A stretch of DNA of 64,000 nt from NCBI GenBank assembly GCA_023374045.1, contig CM041782.1, positions 253,851,810 through 253,915,809 of the forward strand, given 5' to 3'. Positions 46,628 to 60,439 of the stretch are shown in pieces. The stretch comes from Limonium bicolor (lineage: Eukaryota; Streptophyta; Magnoliopsida; Caryophyllales; Plumbaginaceae). Below the pieces are notes generated by a model. That model saw only the letters and a list, made by a program, of their open reading frames with translations, was not told where the DNA came from and made no database searches. The number at the start of each line of letters is the position of its first letter. The first letter of the stretch is position 1. The translations under genes and the position numbers were made by a program.

Positions 46628-47835
46628 TGGGTAAGTCCAGAGATACGCAAGAAGACGTCGCAGCTCTGCGCAAAGACCAAAAAGCCTTGCAATCTCAGAT
46701 TCAACAGTTACTCACCCAACAAAGACCACCTGGTCAATTCCCTTCACAGACTAACCATAATCTAAGGGAGCAAGAAAATTCAATCCTTATAGACGATGGC
46801 ACATTCCAATCAACAAACTTGTGTGCAGTCTCCTTAAGGAGTGGAAGGGAACTTGCCACCAGAAAAGGAAAAGAAAAAGAAAATCATGAAGAGGCCTACA
46901 TCAATGATGAAGACACAACCAATCCAGCCTCACCTCCCTCAGAAATCCAAGTTCCTACTCCTGCTACTCCACCTCCATCTCGAGTTACCATCGAAATTCC
47001 ATCTTCCACTCCTAAAAACAGCGAACTCCCATTTCCCAACAGAATGAAAAAGAAACACCTAGATGAGCAGTTCTCCAAATTCTTGAGCATTTTCAAGAAG
47101 CTGACCCTCGACATCCCTCTAATAGATGCCTTGCAAGAGATGCCTAACTACGCCAAATTCCTAAAGGATCTCTTAACAAAGAAGAAGAAGAAACCTGGAA
47201 AAGAAACAGTGCACCTCACGGAGGAATGCTCTGCTGCCCTTCTTCGAGCACTCCCTCCCAAACAAACAGATCCGGGAAATCTCGTGATCCCGTGTTTTAT
47301 AGGTGGGGTAGACTGTGGAAGTGGTTTGTGCGACCTGGGAGCCAGCATTAATATCATGCCCTACCCCACCTTCTTGAAAGTAAAAGGAGGAGAAATGCAA
47401 CCGGTTCCTTTCAAACTCCAACTAGCAGACAGATCAGAGATCAAGCCCATGGGAATAGTCCGAGATCTGGTAGTTGGAGTATCTCGCTTTATCTTTCCAG
47501 CTGACTTCGTCATTCTAGGAATGGATGACGATGTTGAGGTTCCCCTGATTCTAGGTCGACCGTTTCTGAGTACTGCCAAAGCCATCATTGACGTCCACGG
47601 TGGGAAAATCACTCTACGGTACGAGGACGAAACGATCGAATTCGATATACAGAAAATGATGAAGAAAAGCTCTAACTTTTCTCCTCATGCAAAGACAGTG
47701 GGATTAACAGATGATGAGGAGGAAGAAGGCAATTTTTCTACAGATGAGGATATGTATTTCCTATCTTCCATCCCGAAAGCTGAAGCTGAACCGCTAGAGC
47801 AAGTATTATTTACTTCTCTAGAAGAAAAGGTGGAG
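46594..47835 (+). pseudogene. Athila gag C-terminus and aspartic protease, cut by insertion
   Basis: An open frame begins in the gag C-terminal linker (EMSQMQEMFKAMMG, SLRSGRELATRKGK) and enters the protease (VIPCFIGGVD, CDLGASINIMP with Asp near residue 246, VILGMDDDVEVPLILGRPFL, FDIQKMM). It is interrupted at 47835 by the solo LTR. The last codons of the predicted frame (to 47838) come from the insert. The continuation is at 54291. Confidence 0.9.
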
Positions 47836-49031
47836 TGAAATACCCCTAACCTTTAAAAATTAATTAAATGATCTATTAATGATCTAAATGATTAATAAAC
47901 ACCTAAATATTATTGGGGAACAATCTAAAAGATCTCAACAAGGCAAAACACACCTTAAGATCGGTAAAGCCAAAAATGTGTTGTGAAGCACCACAAAGAT
48001 TGTATGACCTCAAATAGGATCCAAAGTGGATTCCTAAGTATTATAATGAAGTAAGGAACACAACAAAACCGTTCACAAGGAGAACTAAGCTCAGGAACAC
48101 CCTGTGACACAAAACGTGCACTAAAACACCTTAAAGCACGTTTTTGTGAGATTGCCTTTTAAATTGATTTTTAATGGGCTTAAAATTATAATTATCCTTA
48201 AATATGATATTTAATCATATTATATCATATTAGGAATTTAATTCCAAATTTTACAGATTTTTACAAATTTAATATTAAAATATTAATAAAACCCTGAAGT
48301 GGGGCCCGCATGAGTCAAAATGACCAAGTTTGGTCAATGGGCAGTAAATGGCCCATTTAACCCCATGGAAATTGGCTGCAATAAGAGAGGAGGCAGCATA
48401 AGTCCTTGATTGACAATAATTCCTACCTAATACATTTACTTTTTGAAAATTAACTTACTTTTTCAAATAATTCAAGCCTTTCCACTCATTTCTCCCTTCC
48501 TTGTCTGTTTCTCTTCTGCCCAGCCGAGCTCTCCCCTTCCTTTGAAGCTCTCAAGTCTGTTCTTGAGCATGGAAGGCAAGCCTAGCTCCTAATGTAAGTG
48601 TTTTAATGTCATTTTTAGCCCTTTTTCTTCATCTCTCGCTACCAACACCTAAATTTCGTGGCTCATCCATTCCTATGGCTTATTCTCAGTGTTCTAAGGT
48701 TAGAACAAGAGCTAAACTCGGTTGAGACCAGTAGAGGGACCAAGGTTGTTCAAATCTACATTTTAAGGTAAAAATATGCTTTAAGCTCATAACTTTTGAT
48801 TCCCTTCGAGTTTGGCTGTGAAACTTTGGTCATAGCCTCATCTTCTTCTCCTTTTCATGTGGAATCTGTTGGTTAGCCATTTGGAGCAAGGGTGACCAAG
48901 ATCCAGAGAAATACTCTATTTAAGGCATTTTTCCAAGGTAAAACCTAATAACAAGGTAACATTTCGAGATCTAACTATTTCCTATGTCAATATGGTGGAT
49001 CTAACACCTTGTGGTGTGTTTGGTTCAGATC

Positions 49032-50790
49032 TGCAGAGTGGATTTATCGTGAGTGATTTAGAAGAGGTGTAGTTGTTAAAAGAAAGAAATTAATACTCAA
49101 AATATCCGTCGGGCTACAAATTAAAACCCGGTCGTAGTAGTGTAGAAGACAGAAGCGGCCGGGGTCAAACCGTGGGACTTATAGCGAGCTAAAGTAGTAC
49201 CTAAGCTTGTCACAAAAGGGGGGAAGTTAATTGACTTGTTTTTAGAGAATTAAAAGAGCAGATTAAATTATGAGTGCAGATGAATTAAATGGAACTCCGG
49301 GTTCAGGTTTTATATAATCTGATTAATTATGCTATCTCTTCCGGTTTAATAAATTAGTTTGGCAAAATTCCTGTTTTTATCCTAAGGACTAAGTCATAGA
49401 CCCTTAAGAACTCGTTTACCAGAAAATGCTCGGTCTAATCAAGGTTCGAGCAGTACTATGTAAACGGACGTTAAATTCGAGAATTATAATTGCATCTGTA
49501 AATACTGACTTATTAAATCATAATAAGTTTTCTCCAGATTTACGGCTTAAATAACCTGTCTATTTATCACCTGGTCTGATCAAAATAGACTTAGGAAAAC
49601 ATTTTAATAAATTCATGTAATTTATTAAAATGGTGAGAGAAATCCTTTAAGCGTACAAACTGTATTTATTAAAACCGGTAAAAATATTGATTACATAATT
49701 AAAAAACCATAATTAAAAACCTTGCCCGGAGCAAATCCTCCTTAGCCAGACATATTAACTGTAATAAATGACAGAGGTTGGACGTAATAACAGCACGGAG
49801 ACGTGATTAGTGAATGGAGAAATGGAGAGGTCGAAGAGTGAAACATGTACGTAGGTTATTATAAGTGAAGTGGGTGAATTTGAGAATTTAGAGAACTGGG
49901 GTATGAGATGTACGTGGTGTTAATGGAAGAGAATGAATGAGGTGAGAATGAGTGATTTTCTGGTTTTCTCCGTGCACTCGTATAAGGCTGTAGGGAATGG
50001 GTATTTATAGAAGAAATGAAGAGGTAGTCTTCCGTAGATATTTGCAGTTGATTGCCCACTTGAGTGCTTCGTTGATTGAAGCATTGATTGCTTCATTCAT
50101 TTATTGCAGGGGACAGTGGCGAAACGCGGGAGCGATTTAAGGTAGGCAGTGCTCGGAGTAGATAGATAAGGTGAAGACGACGACTGCGCGAAGAAGAAAA
50201 CTAGTCCGGCGTCTATTTTAGTCTTGACCGCGTCGAAGACCGCCTGGCGGTTTGGTGTGTGGTGTCCGCCTGATAAGTGGCGGTAGTGGTAGTGTTGTCC
50301 GCGTGGTAACGGGGCGGACAAGAGTGAGGAGACCGCTAGGCGGTTGCACGAGAGGAGTCCGCCTCCTCTTGGGCGGTCCCGTGTGTGGAGTCCGCCTGGT
50401 AATGGGGCGGACAAGAGTGAGACGTCCGCTAGTGGTTCCGCCACTTTAGAGGCGGTTGTGTGTGAGAGGACCGCCAGGCGGTTGTATATGAGACGTCCGC
50501 CTCCTCTTGGGCGGTTGCAGCTTGACCGTGGCCTATTTTACTTCAAACTTTGACCGGCTCTAGATTCTTCGTTTGGACTCTGTTTCCTGAGCCGTTTGCG
50601 TCCACGCGTTCGTCTCTTCGTCTATTTTACTCCCGGCTTGGTTTTCCTCATGTTAAACCAATAATTTTGTGAGAAAAACAATAAAACATAAACTAGAGGA
50701 AAACTAACCGAAGTGGAGAAATAAGCAAGAAAAGTGCTAATATTAAACATGAAATACACCTATAAAACATGCTCATTTTGACACTTATCA
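49032..50790 (-). mobile_element. Solo Athila LTR, reversed, nested
   Basis: Plus-strand ends TGCAGAGTGG and GACACTTATCA, flanked by AGATC at 49027-49031 and 50791-50795. 1759 bp, homologous to 43170-44800 in reverse but with many substitutions and its own version of the hairpin array (50226-50530). Confidence 0.94.
50226..50530 (-). repeat. GGCGGAC/GTCCGCC palindromic repeats, solo Athila LTR
   Basis: About eight hairpin-like units such as GACCGCCTGGCGGT and GTCCGCCTCCTCTTGGGCGG. More units than in the 5' LTR at 43441-43640. Confidence 0.82.
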
Positions 50791-53700
50791 AGATCGAAAC
50801 CACCTTGAACACTCCTTGCATTTTTAAGGTGATTTTTGCCTTAAATCTTACATTAATTATTCCTTATGGTTAAGCTCAAGCTTGGAGTGTAACCATATCT
50901 TGTTTTTGTGTATTAAACATGTCTAAATCATGTGGTGATTTTTCCTACAAGTGGCCGAGAGCATACAAGGCATAATCAAGGTATAAACACCTTAAACTTA
51001 TGATTTTTACAATTTTTAAGCACATATATATATATATGGCGGAGAGTGAAACTTCAAATATAGGTCATATTGACCTAAAAATGGAAAAAAAATCTAAGAT
51101 AAATTAAGCTAGTCATTTAAGAGATTTAATTAACATAATGGTCAAATTATGACATTATGTGGAAAAATAATTAAACCTAAGTGAGGCCGAATATATATGC
51201 CATATTTTGAGACATTTATTGTGTAATTTATTTTGCAAGTTCAAGGTTGTAATAAGGCCATGTCATTAGGCCATTTTAATTTAAGTTTATATGCTTATTT
51301 AGTTTTATTTATGCTTATAATTAAAATTGGGGCCAATTCGTAATTACTAGGAAATTAGAAAGCCGTGGGCTTAATTTAGAACAATTTAGGGTTTTTAAAT
51401 GAATTTAATAAAAATTATAACATTTTATAAAGTTTTGGGTCAAAATTGTAAAAATAGAAAAGTATAGGTTATTAATAGTGATTACCGAAAAATTGGTTCC
51501 CATTTGGTATTAGAAGTCAAAGTTGACTATATAGGAGACTTTGACCAAGTTTAGAAAATTTAAGAAGTTAAAATACTACCTTATAATAAGATACTTATTA
51601 AATTGTAAAAGATTTATAAGACTTGGGGTAGTAATGCAATTACCGAAACTTAAGGGTGCTAAATTGAGTTTAGTAAAGTCCTTAAGTTAATAGAAATTTT
51701 TAGAAGTTTATTTGGTTAAGTTTGGAGTTCATATGAATTATATAAGTATAATATATGGTATTTTATAACATTGTTACAAATGGGTAACAAATGTATAGAA
51801 ACCGAGATTTAAAGGAAAAATAAGGTTAAGAATAATGTTTATAACCTTTTGGTATAGTTTGGTAATTTTTGGAGTTATATATAAGGTTTTATTAAGAAAT
51901 GTGTATAATATATAGTTTTAATGGAATTAGAAAACTATGTATTAGAAATTGAGAGTGAATTGTGGTTTTATAGTAGTTTAGTGGTTATAAGTAAAAGCCG
52001 AAAATATTAAGGGCCATTTGGTATTTTATAAACAAAATATGACTACAGGTTATAATTGTTTTAAATGGCGTAAATGTCATAAGATATGTTATATAACAAT
52101 AATGTAACATTACATTAATTAAGTGGTGGGTTTTGTAAATATTTAAGGACATAGGTGCTGTTCGAAAATATTAACATTTTCTAAATGGAATTTATAATAT
52201 GGTTTTAATGTTATAAGAGTTATAACATTTATAATATAAGAGGCATTCATTAAAAAGAATGAATATAGATTATAAGACTTACCGTATAATAAATAAGTTC
52301 CATAACACACATATATATAAATATATGTAATGGTGTAGAAAATGTGATATGGTTCAATAATTATAAATTATCATAATTAAAATGATAATAGATAAGGAGA
52401 AAAGAATTATAAACATTAGATATGGAAATTCTAATGTTAGAAGTATACATGGAATAATAAGGATTTTAAATAATTAAAAGTAGTTTACAAATGAATTATA
52501 CCACAAAAAAAAGAGAAAAGAAAAGAGACAAGCCTTAGAAAAATAAATACTAAGGTGAGGTGTATAGTGCATGACAAAGAACCATACATGCAATAAAGGA
52601 ACAAACTATACGATCTACAAATATACATTAGTTTACATGCGATAATAAAGTCCAACAATAAGTCTATTAATATACAAGATAAGACTACGCATGTAATGTA
52701 ACACTTTTCCAATCTCGAGTTAAACCGAAAGCCCGACAAACATTGACAGTTAATAACGGGGGGTTAACCGGGAGTTATTAGTGACGGTACGGGGTACCGT
52801 AGGATTGTGTTGTTATACGGTGTGCTAATCAGTAGCATTATGTATTGTTTAGACTGTTAGAGACTACACAAGGAGCATAGGATCTTGCTGATTCATACTC
52901 CACCGTAATACATCAGGGTGAACGGTATGTTGTTATGTGTCTCTGATTGTCTTGAGGGCTTCCTCAGTTCAGACTTCTGTGTGATCTGTGATAAGATTGT
53001 TTGTCTGAATGTTTAAATTAAATATGCATGAACTGTATATTTATAGCTGCTCATTATTACGTTGTTGAGTTAACAGTACCGGTTCGTATATATGAACCAA
53101 TATATATAAAACGAACTAGCGGCTATGGTGCTATCTTATATGAAATATAAGGATCGTCAGAAAAACGTTGTAGCACTAGGATAATAACATATATATATTA
53201 TCCGAGACTCTTATACGGAGCATTGGCCTTTCTATACGCCGCTCCCGTATCTAACACTGGATCCCGAGTTTACAGACTCCGGATTGGACTAATGACCTTA
53301 GTCTGCTGTGTTAGGAAAATAAAAATGGTATTGCGATGCGATGGTATAATTAATAAAGGAAGGAAAGGAAAGCCAAGAGGATGTGGCTCTTGGTGCGCGC
53401 TGTGATCACAAAAACAATACCAGGATGTCCGCGTACGGGTCCGTAAGTATCAAGAAAATTACCCGTGAGCTAGAATGGCTCGTTGGTCGGAGACTCTACC
53501 GTTGGAGTGGCTACTGCCGTGGGTGACCCGCCATAATGTATGGGTAACTAGAGACATGTCGTTTTAATGAGACATTGTCACTAGGTATAACTGAACAATA
53601 AGACATTTAAGAATTATACAGTGGCGAACAATACTGGTTTCTACACCATGGACGAGATTTAATACTTGTTTATTAATCTCGTTGTTTCGCTTGTGGTTCA

Positions 53701-54160
53701 TTGGTTATACTTGTGGTATACTATGTGTATTGATGGTTGTATTGTTGTATGGATATTACTGTTGTTTATTTTACAGTTTATATATTAAAACGGTATTGCA
53801 TGTAATGAACCTCATGCTCTCGACCAAATAATTGAGGGGTTTTTGGGGGCATGACGGGGCATGTGATGACATACTCAGCAGGGGCTGATTCCATACCACA
53901 AACCATCTTTATTTCAGGTGATTAGCTGGTGGGTCGCAGCGAGGCGTGACTATTGTATTACTGTTGGTGTTAGACTTGGTACGGTGTGATACTCAGGTTA
54001 TTTTGGACTCAGGTTGTTTAACCGAGGTGTATTTGGTTTAGACGCTCACGGTCCGTAATAATTGTTGTTGTTAGATTTGTTTTAAATTGTTTAAGTGCTG
54101 CTATCTATCTCTTGTGGTCACTGCGGGAATACGTTTCGCAAGTTGATTATCAGGTAAATC

Positions 54161-54188
54161 GTTATCACTCGTATGGGCGGGTGATAAC
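54161..54188 (+). promoter_or_regulatory. U5 hairpin, 11-bp stem
   Basis: GTTATCACTCG / CGGGTGATAAC with one G-U pair and a 6-nt loop, 102 bp from the LTR end. Confidence 0.65.
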
Positions 54189-54290
54189 AGTGACACCATT
54201 AGGGCGATAGTTATTATTTTACCGCTGCGAGATATTATTGTGCACGACATTTATAGGATTATTAGGAGTCGAATTAGTAGGGGTGTTACA

Positions 54291-55468
54291 TGGAGGATCC
54301 GGAAGTTAACGCCATGCTGGCGCATGTGGAGAAAGGGAGGGCTGGCTATCAAGCTTACCGACCACCAATCGAAGAACTCGACAGAAAACCTCAAAAATCA
54401 ATTCCATCAATAGAACAACCACCAGAGCTCGAGCTTAAAGAGCTACCTTCTAAACTCAAGTATGCCTTCTTAGCTGAAGATGACCATTTGCCTGTCATTA
54501 TTTCCTCTTCTCTGAATTCCGGGGAGGAAACAAGGCTACTCGAGGTATTGAAGAAACACAGAACAGCGATCGGGTGGACTATTGCTGATATAAAAGGAAT
54601 TGACCCCTCCTATTGCACGCACCACATCTATATGGAGGAAAACTACAAGTCTATCAGGCAACCCCAATGCCGGCTAAACCCTAACCTCAAGGAGGTAGTT
54701 AAAAAGGAGGTTCTGAAACTCCTAGATGCGAACATCATTTATCCTATCTCTGACAGTCCATGGGTAAGCCCGGTACAAGTTGTCCCGAAGAAGGGGGGCA
54801 TCGAAGCTGTTATTAATGATAAGGGGGAGGCTATCCCTCAAAGAAAAATCACAGGTTGGCGCATGTGTATCAACTATCGGCGCTTAAACTTGGCAACCAG
54901 GAAGGATCGTTTCCCTCTCCCCTTCATTGATCAGATGTTAGAGCGACTAGCAGGGCAAGAGTACTACTGCTTTTTAGATGGGTTCTCAGGGTATTTCCAA
55001 ATACCAATCGCACCAGAGGACCAGGACAAGACCACCTTCACTTGTCCATACGGTACCTTTGCATACAGACGAATGCCCTTCGGTCTATGTAACGCTCCTG
55101 CTACCTTCCAGAGATGCATGCAAGCAATATTCGCTGATTTCATCGAACAGAGCATAGAGATCTTTATGGATGACTTCTCGGTCTATGGCTCTAGTTTTGA
55201 TAAATGCTTGGCACAACTTGATTTGATCCTAGGACGGTGTGAGGATACAAACCTCGTTTTGAACTGGGAAAAATGTCATTTTATGGTCAAGGATGGGATT
55301 GTCCTTGGACATAAAATATCAGCTGAAGGAATAGAGGTGGATAAAGCCAAGGTAGAGGTTATCAAGAAATTACCGACACCAACTACTGTTAAAGACATTT
55401 GAGCGTTTCTCGGGCATGCAGGATTCTATCGGCGGTTTATACAAGACTTCTCAAAAATCACTAAACCA
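54291..55468 (+). pseudogene. Athila protease tail and reverse transcriptase
   Basis: Resumes at the duplicated TGGAG. The frame shows AIGWTIADIKGIDPSYCTH, VSPVQVVPKKGG, WRMCINYRRLNLATRKDRFP, FLDGFSGYFQI, MPFGLCNAPATFQ and the catalytic FMDD (residues 292-295 of the frame from 54290). A TGA at 55400-55402 interrupts it just before the AFLGHAGFYRRFIQDF segment, possibly a CGA-to-TGA change. This may reflect deamination of a methylated cytosine. Confidence 0.9.
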
Positions 55469-56100
55469 TTGACCGACCTGCTACAGAAAGATGCCCCGTT
55501 TCATTTTGATGAAAGGTGTTCAGCTGCTTTCAAAACTATAACACAAAAATTGGTATCAGCACCTGTTGTCATACCACCCGACTGGTATCTTCCGTTTGAG
55601 ATCATGTGTGATGCAAGTGACTACGCCGTGGGGGCAGCTCTATGCCAGAAAAAAGAGAAAATTTTGAGAGTGATTGCTTATGCCAGCAGGACACTAAACG
55701 ACGCCCAGAAGAACTATACGACCACTGAAAAAGAGCTTCTGGCTATAGTATTCTCCCTTGATAAGTTCAGGTCGTACTTATGGGGAAGCAAAGTCATAGT
55801 GCACACAGACCACCTGCTCTCAAATACCTATTTGCAAAACAAGAAGCCAAGCCTCGCTTGTTGCGCTGGGTTCTTCTACTACAGGAGTTTGATATAGAAG
55901 TCAAAGACAAGAGCGGAAAATTAAATGTCGTCGCTGACCATCTCTCCCGGTTAGTCACTCCTACTGATAGTGTGCCTATCAACGAATTCTTCCCCGATGA
56001 GACTGCTTTTTATATCACCAAAGTACAAGAGCCATGGTATGTGGACCTGGCCAATTATCTAGTCTCTGGAACAATACCCTATGATCTATCTTACTCCTAG
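55469..56100 (+). pseudogene. Athila RT connection and RNase H
   Basis: Frame 55469-55897 has FEIMCDASDYAVGAALCQ and YASRTLNDAQKNYTTTEKEL (RNase H). A shift at about 55820 moves the homologous sequence (ALKYLFAKQEAKPRLLRWVL, VVADHLSRL) into the frame that ends in a TAG at 56098. Confidence 0.88.
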
Positions 56101-56563
56101 AAGAAGAAATTCCTTTCTGATTCGAAACATTATTTCTGGGAAGATCCATATTTGTTCCAAGTCTATGCAGATGGGTTGATTCGCCGGTGTCTCCCTGAAG
56201 ATGAGGTTCACAGCGTCATACATTTTTGTCACTCACGGGAAGCCGGAGGTCACCATGGACCCACAAGGTCCGCTGCTAAGATCCTGGCCTCAGGATTTTA
56301 TTGGCCGACTCTTCACAAGGATGTTTATCAATTCTGCAAACAATGTGATAATTGTCAGAGAATGGGTAACACATCTAGGAGACATGAAATGCCACAACAG
56401 GGAATACTAGAAGTGGAACTCTTTGATTGTTGGGGCATTGATTTTATGGGACCGTTCCCTTCCTCACAGGGCCACCAATATGTTTTAGTGGCAGTGGATT
56501 ACGTGTCGAAATGGGTAGAAGCCATACCCTGTCATCATGCTGATGCAAAGACCGTAACCAGAT
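56101..56563 (+). pseudogene. Athila integrase, first part, cut by insertion
   Basis: Open frame with the HHCC-type zinc region ([26 protein letters not shown]) and the first catalytic Asp in [10 protein letters not shown], then [12 protein letters not shown]. It breaks at 56563 where a solo LTR begins; the core resumes at 62730. Confidence 0.9.
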
Positions 56564-56673
56564 TGTAACACCCCTCTCTAACATGACGTAATAATCGCTC
56601 ACGTGAACAGAAAATAAAGGCGTCTCACAGCGGAAGAAATTACAATAATATAACTCACGTGGGTGTTACTTGC

Positions 56674-56697
56674 CATCACCCGCCCATACGAGTGATG
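56674..56697 (-). promoter_or_regulatory. U5 hairpin, 9-bp stem
   Basis: In the element sense CATCACTCG / CGGGTGATG with one G-U pair and a 6-nt loop, 110 bp from the LTR end. Confidence 0.6.
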
Positions 56698-59600
56698 TAG
56701 CAATACTACAACTTAACAACATTAAACCTAACATCACAAACCACGGTGACAACGAGATACCGCCTACATGTCTATCAAAGTATCAAAAGTACAATTATTG
56801 TGAGCGTCTAACATACTCCAATCTTACAACCCATTCTAGTGAAATTACTTAATACAACGAGGGTAGAAATCGGTAATCCAAATCCACAACATCCTACTAC
56901 CCGACCCCGCGCTCCGGCTTCATCCGTGATCATCATCCTGCATAAAGCCATAAAGGCTCAGCGATAAACACTGAGTATGCCGAGTCTGGACCCTAGTGGT
57001 CAATTAGGTCGTATTAACCGTTTTTATTAGGTTCGTTACATGCAATGTCGGTTTACAGAATATAGCAGGAACTAAAATATAATTAAGCATGTAACAATCA
57101 TCATAGGTACACACATAACAGCAACACATCGTACATCACATTAGCATCGATAGTTCACAAGCTGTTTTTAGATTCACATCACTCGGCCCACCGGCCTTCA
57201 CATATTGTTGGTTAGGTTAGCACTGTCGGGAGTCAGTTAGGACAACCCGAATTATATTCACTTGGACTGTAGTCCCACGTACACACAAGGTGCTCACTGC
57301 CCTGATCATCCGAAGACTCTGGGACTAATTCACTTTGCCTTTGTAAAGGCGTCCATTTAGGTGGCCAAGGGCCTGGTGCCAACGGTAGCACACCGCCTGA
57401 CGATCTATCTAGGCTCGTTCAGGATTTACTAGGGAAAACCCGACACAGGTTACCCAAGAGATCTCTACGCGCGACCAAGCCAATGACTGACTGGATTAAG
57501 GTTCACATCACTTCATTCACACTTTGCTGTTAGCTTCGTTAGTTAGTGATCCAATTGTAGATTTAAACATGGAATACATCACTACTTGTTAGCTGCCCTA
57601 TGGGTCTTACGCATGCCTAGAATGATTCTAGGTAGTATTTATCTTAGAGTTGAAGCTCTAGGGACCGACAATGTCGTGTCCCGCTCCTAAGTGTGTTACT
57701 TAGGTTATAACTACATACTTGTATACTTAATGTATTAGGTCGGGTAACGGTAATCACAGTCACACAACTCGTATGTAGTTTTATATAAGCCGATCTATAG
57801 TCGGTCATAGTGTTATATCGTGCATGAATAAGTAATGCAGAGTAAAACACATATACATCACACATAGACATACAAGTTATCAAACAAATCCGAGCCCGAG
57901 GAATTCCTCAGGACAACTCGGATCAAACTCCTTTACATACCGTACACCGTAGTCTAGATTCGTGCAGTGCAGGCCACTAGCTTTCGAGCGCGTACGTCGG
58001 AAATGCGATCTAGTAATACAAGGAACACTAAGTGTCAATCCACATGACAGCACAATTCGGTGTTTCCGAATAACGTTTGAATTCTAGTACTATGTCCCCA
58101 GACTTAACATTTGTTACTAGTTAAAGTATCGTTATTAATATTTGGTGACCCCTTACTCGTTGTGTGAGTTAATACCGTTTACATTAGAACATGAAACCTT
58201 ACGTTATACTTATGATACTTCACTAGGGTTTATTCATCAAACCAAGGTCCTATACTAACCTTAGTATTTTATGTCGTTATAGTTATAGTGTAACTTTATT
58301 TCTTGGTACGTTTTTATTTATGTATGTGTGCATTTAGCATAACAATTGAATAACTATATCCTTAGTCACATAGTATTATTGTGTTACATCTTTTCCATAA
58401 TATTATATGGTACGATATTTATGTGTCACTAGACTTTATTACATGTGGTTTGGCAACTTAGGAATGTATCGAAAATAATATACACATGTGCCACATTTGA
58501 GCTCCTTATTAATACTTTCATTACTCATAAAACTACCACATACCTTATAATATATTATAGGTTTAATTTTATAACACCAAAGACCTTGTGGTATAATATA
58601 ACCCAAGGTCTTTTCACACTTGTTTGATCATTGGTTACATATATATAATGTACATCTTATTCCTTTCACCACTCCACTCACCATCCTACCATGTCCCACT
58701 ACAGATTAATAGATCTAGGACTGCATCACCACTTAACCAAATTCCACCCTTAGTATACTTCTGTAACAGATCTGTACAGGAAATCATTCATTTCAGAAAC
58801 AGCTTAACTGATGCACTAAGTTTGTTAAATCTTTCCTCTTCTGTTTTGTCCCCTTTCTCTCGATTTAATTTCTGTTTCACTCCCTCTCTTCTCATCTGTC
58901 TAGTTACTCATTTCATGGTGTCTTTACACTTTCATTTCCATCTGTTACAGACACAGAAATCACCCTACAGAGTTCGAAAACAGAAGAAACAAGAAACTGA
59001 AGCAGCATTTGTTTACTCCTTGCTCAGTTCTTTATTTAGTTTTTACTGATTTGGTTTCCAAACTTCTCAGGCTAGTACACCACTTGCTGCTTGCATTGGA
59101 AAAAGGTTGGACTCAAAACAACTCACAAGCATGCTGTTATTATTTCAGAACCTCACTTAACAGAAATCAATCAGACTATCAACTGTAAAATCGAAACCAG
59201 AACCTGATAATCTAGCTTGTACCTTGTAGTTTGCTCACGGTTTCTGTTTTGAATTTTCCCTAGTTTGCTTAGCTATCTAAGTAGGTATCTTAGTATAGTT
59301 TTGACTTCAAAACAGATTCACCCCCAATGTTTAAACTCATGAAAGGTTAAATATACAGAAAGATCAAAATGGCAGAACTGGATTCAAACTGGTATGGGTT
59401 CCTTTCTGTTTTACTTCTGTTTTATTCCCAGTTGAAGTATAGTTTGTTTCTCTATCTTACAGATGTGCTTGCACACTTAGTTAAGTGTTTTAGCTAGGTT
59501 TTCAACTCTTGAACCACTCAAGGTCATCCCTTTATGCTCTCGAAAATGTGTTATACAGAAACTGAAGTTTTCCTGGAATTAAAGCCAAAACAGAAACTGA

Positions 59601-60439
59601 TAAGTGTTCCTTGTTTTCTTTCCTGTCTGCCTTTTTATCTAGTTACACCTCTCCTAACTCCTTACCCACTTAACTAATGATTCATCGAGGTATTTAGATT
59701 CAAGGGTAACCCAAAATAAACTCACTGATGCTTCTGTTATGGTGTTAATGGAACCGGAACAGCAGAACAGAAACCACAACAGCTGGACTTCTCTTCTATT
59801 TCATTTCCTGTTTAACTTACGTTTTGATCCTCAATTCCTCACAATGATTTACCAAGTTGTTCAAGTATCCCATCAAGCTTTTAAACCCAGCAAAACCCAA
59901 CATAGCTCTGTTACAGATATAGAAATAATCAGAGCCTGATCTGCTAAGAACCTGAAACTGAAACTTAAATTGCAACCCAAAACTGGTGTTTCCTTATTCT
60001 TCTGTTTACCTTTCTTTCTCCAATTTTATTACTCAATCAGCGTTGTCTACCCTAGCTTATTCTCATAACAGGTCTACAATGACTTAGGTCACTCTTTTGA
60101 AACTCCTCTACACAGAAACCGAATCTGATTGTTACACAGAAACAGTTCTTACCCAGTTTTTTTTCTCTTCTTCTTCTGTCTTCAGTCCTAAAGTACTAGT
60201 TGGTTCTCAGCATTGTCTAATTGTTTAGGTGGTCCTGGTTTTATAGTTACTAAAACACACTCCTAGTGTTACTGAAATCAAAGTCCCTAAAACAGAAACT
60301 AGTCTCTTGTATTTCCTCTTCTCTTTATTTCACGATTATGCAACAGGTGGGGTTTCTGTTTACTCCAGATTCTCTTATCTGTATTTAGGAGTGTTAGAAT
60401 GTTTTAGATTCGTTACCCATCTCACGAGTCAGTTGTACA

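Larger units (their letters stand above)
47836..54290 (+). mobile_element. Solo LTR, Tekay-like family, in Athila pol
   Basis: Starts TGAAATACCCC, ends GGGGTGTTACA, flanked by TGGAG at 47831-47835 and 54291-54295. Length is 6455 bp, about 4.7 kb without the nested Athila solo LTR and its duplicated target. No internal domain, hence a solo LTR left by LTR-LTR recombination. The U5 hairpin is at 54161-54188. ORFs inside (52485, 53223) have no known domain. Confidence 0.93.
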
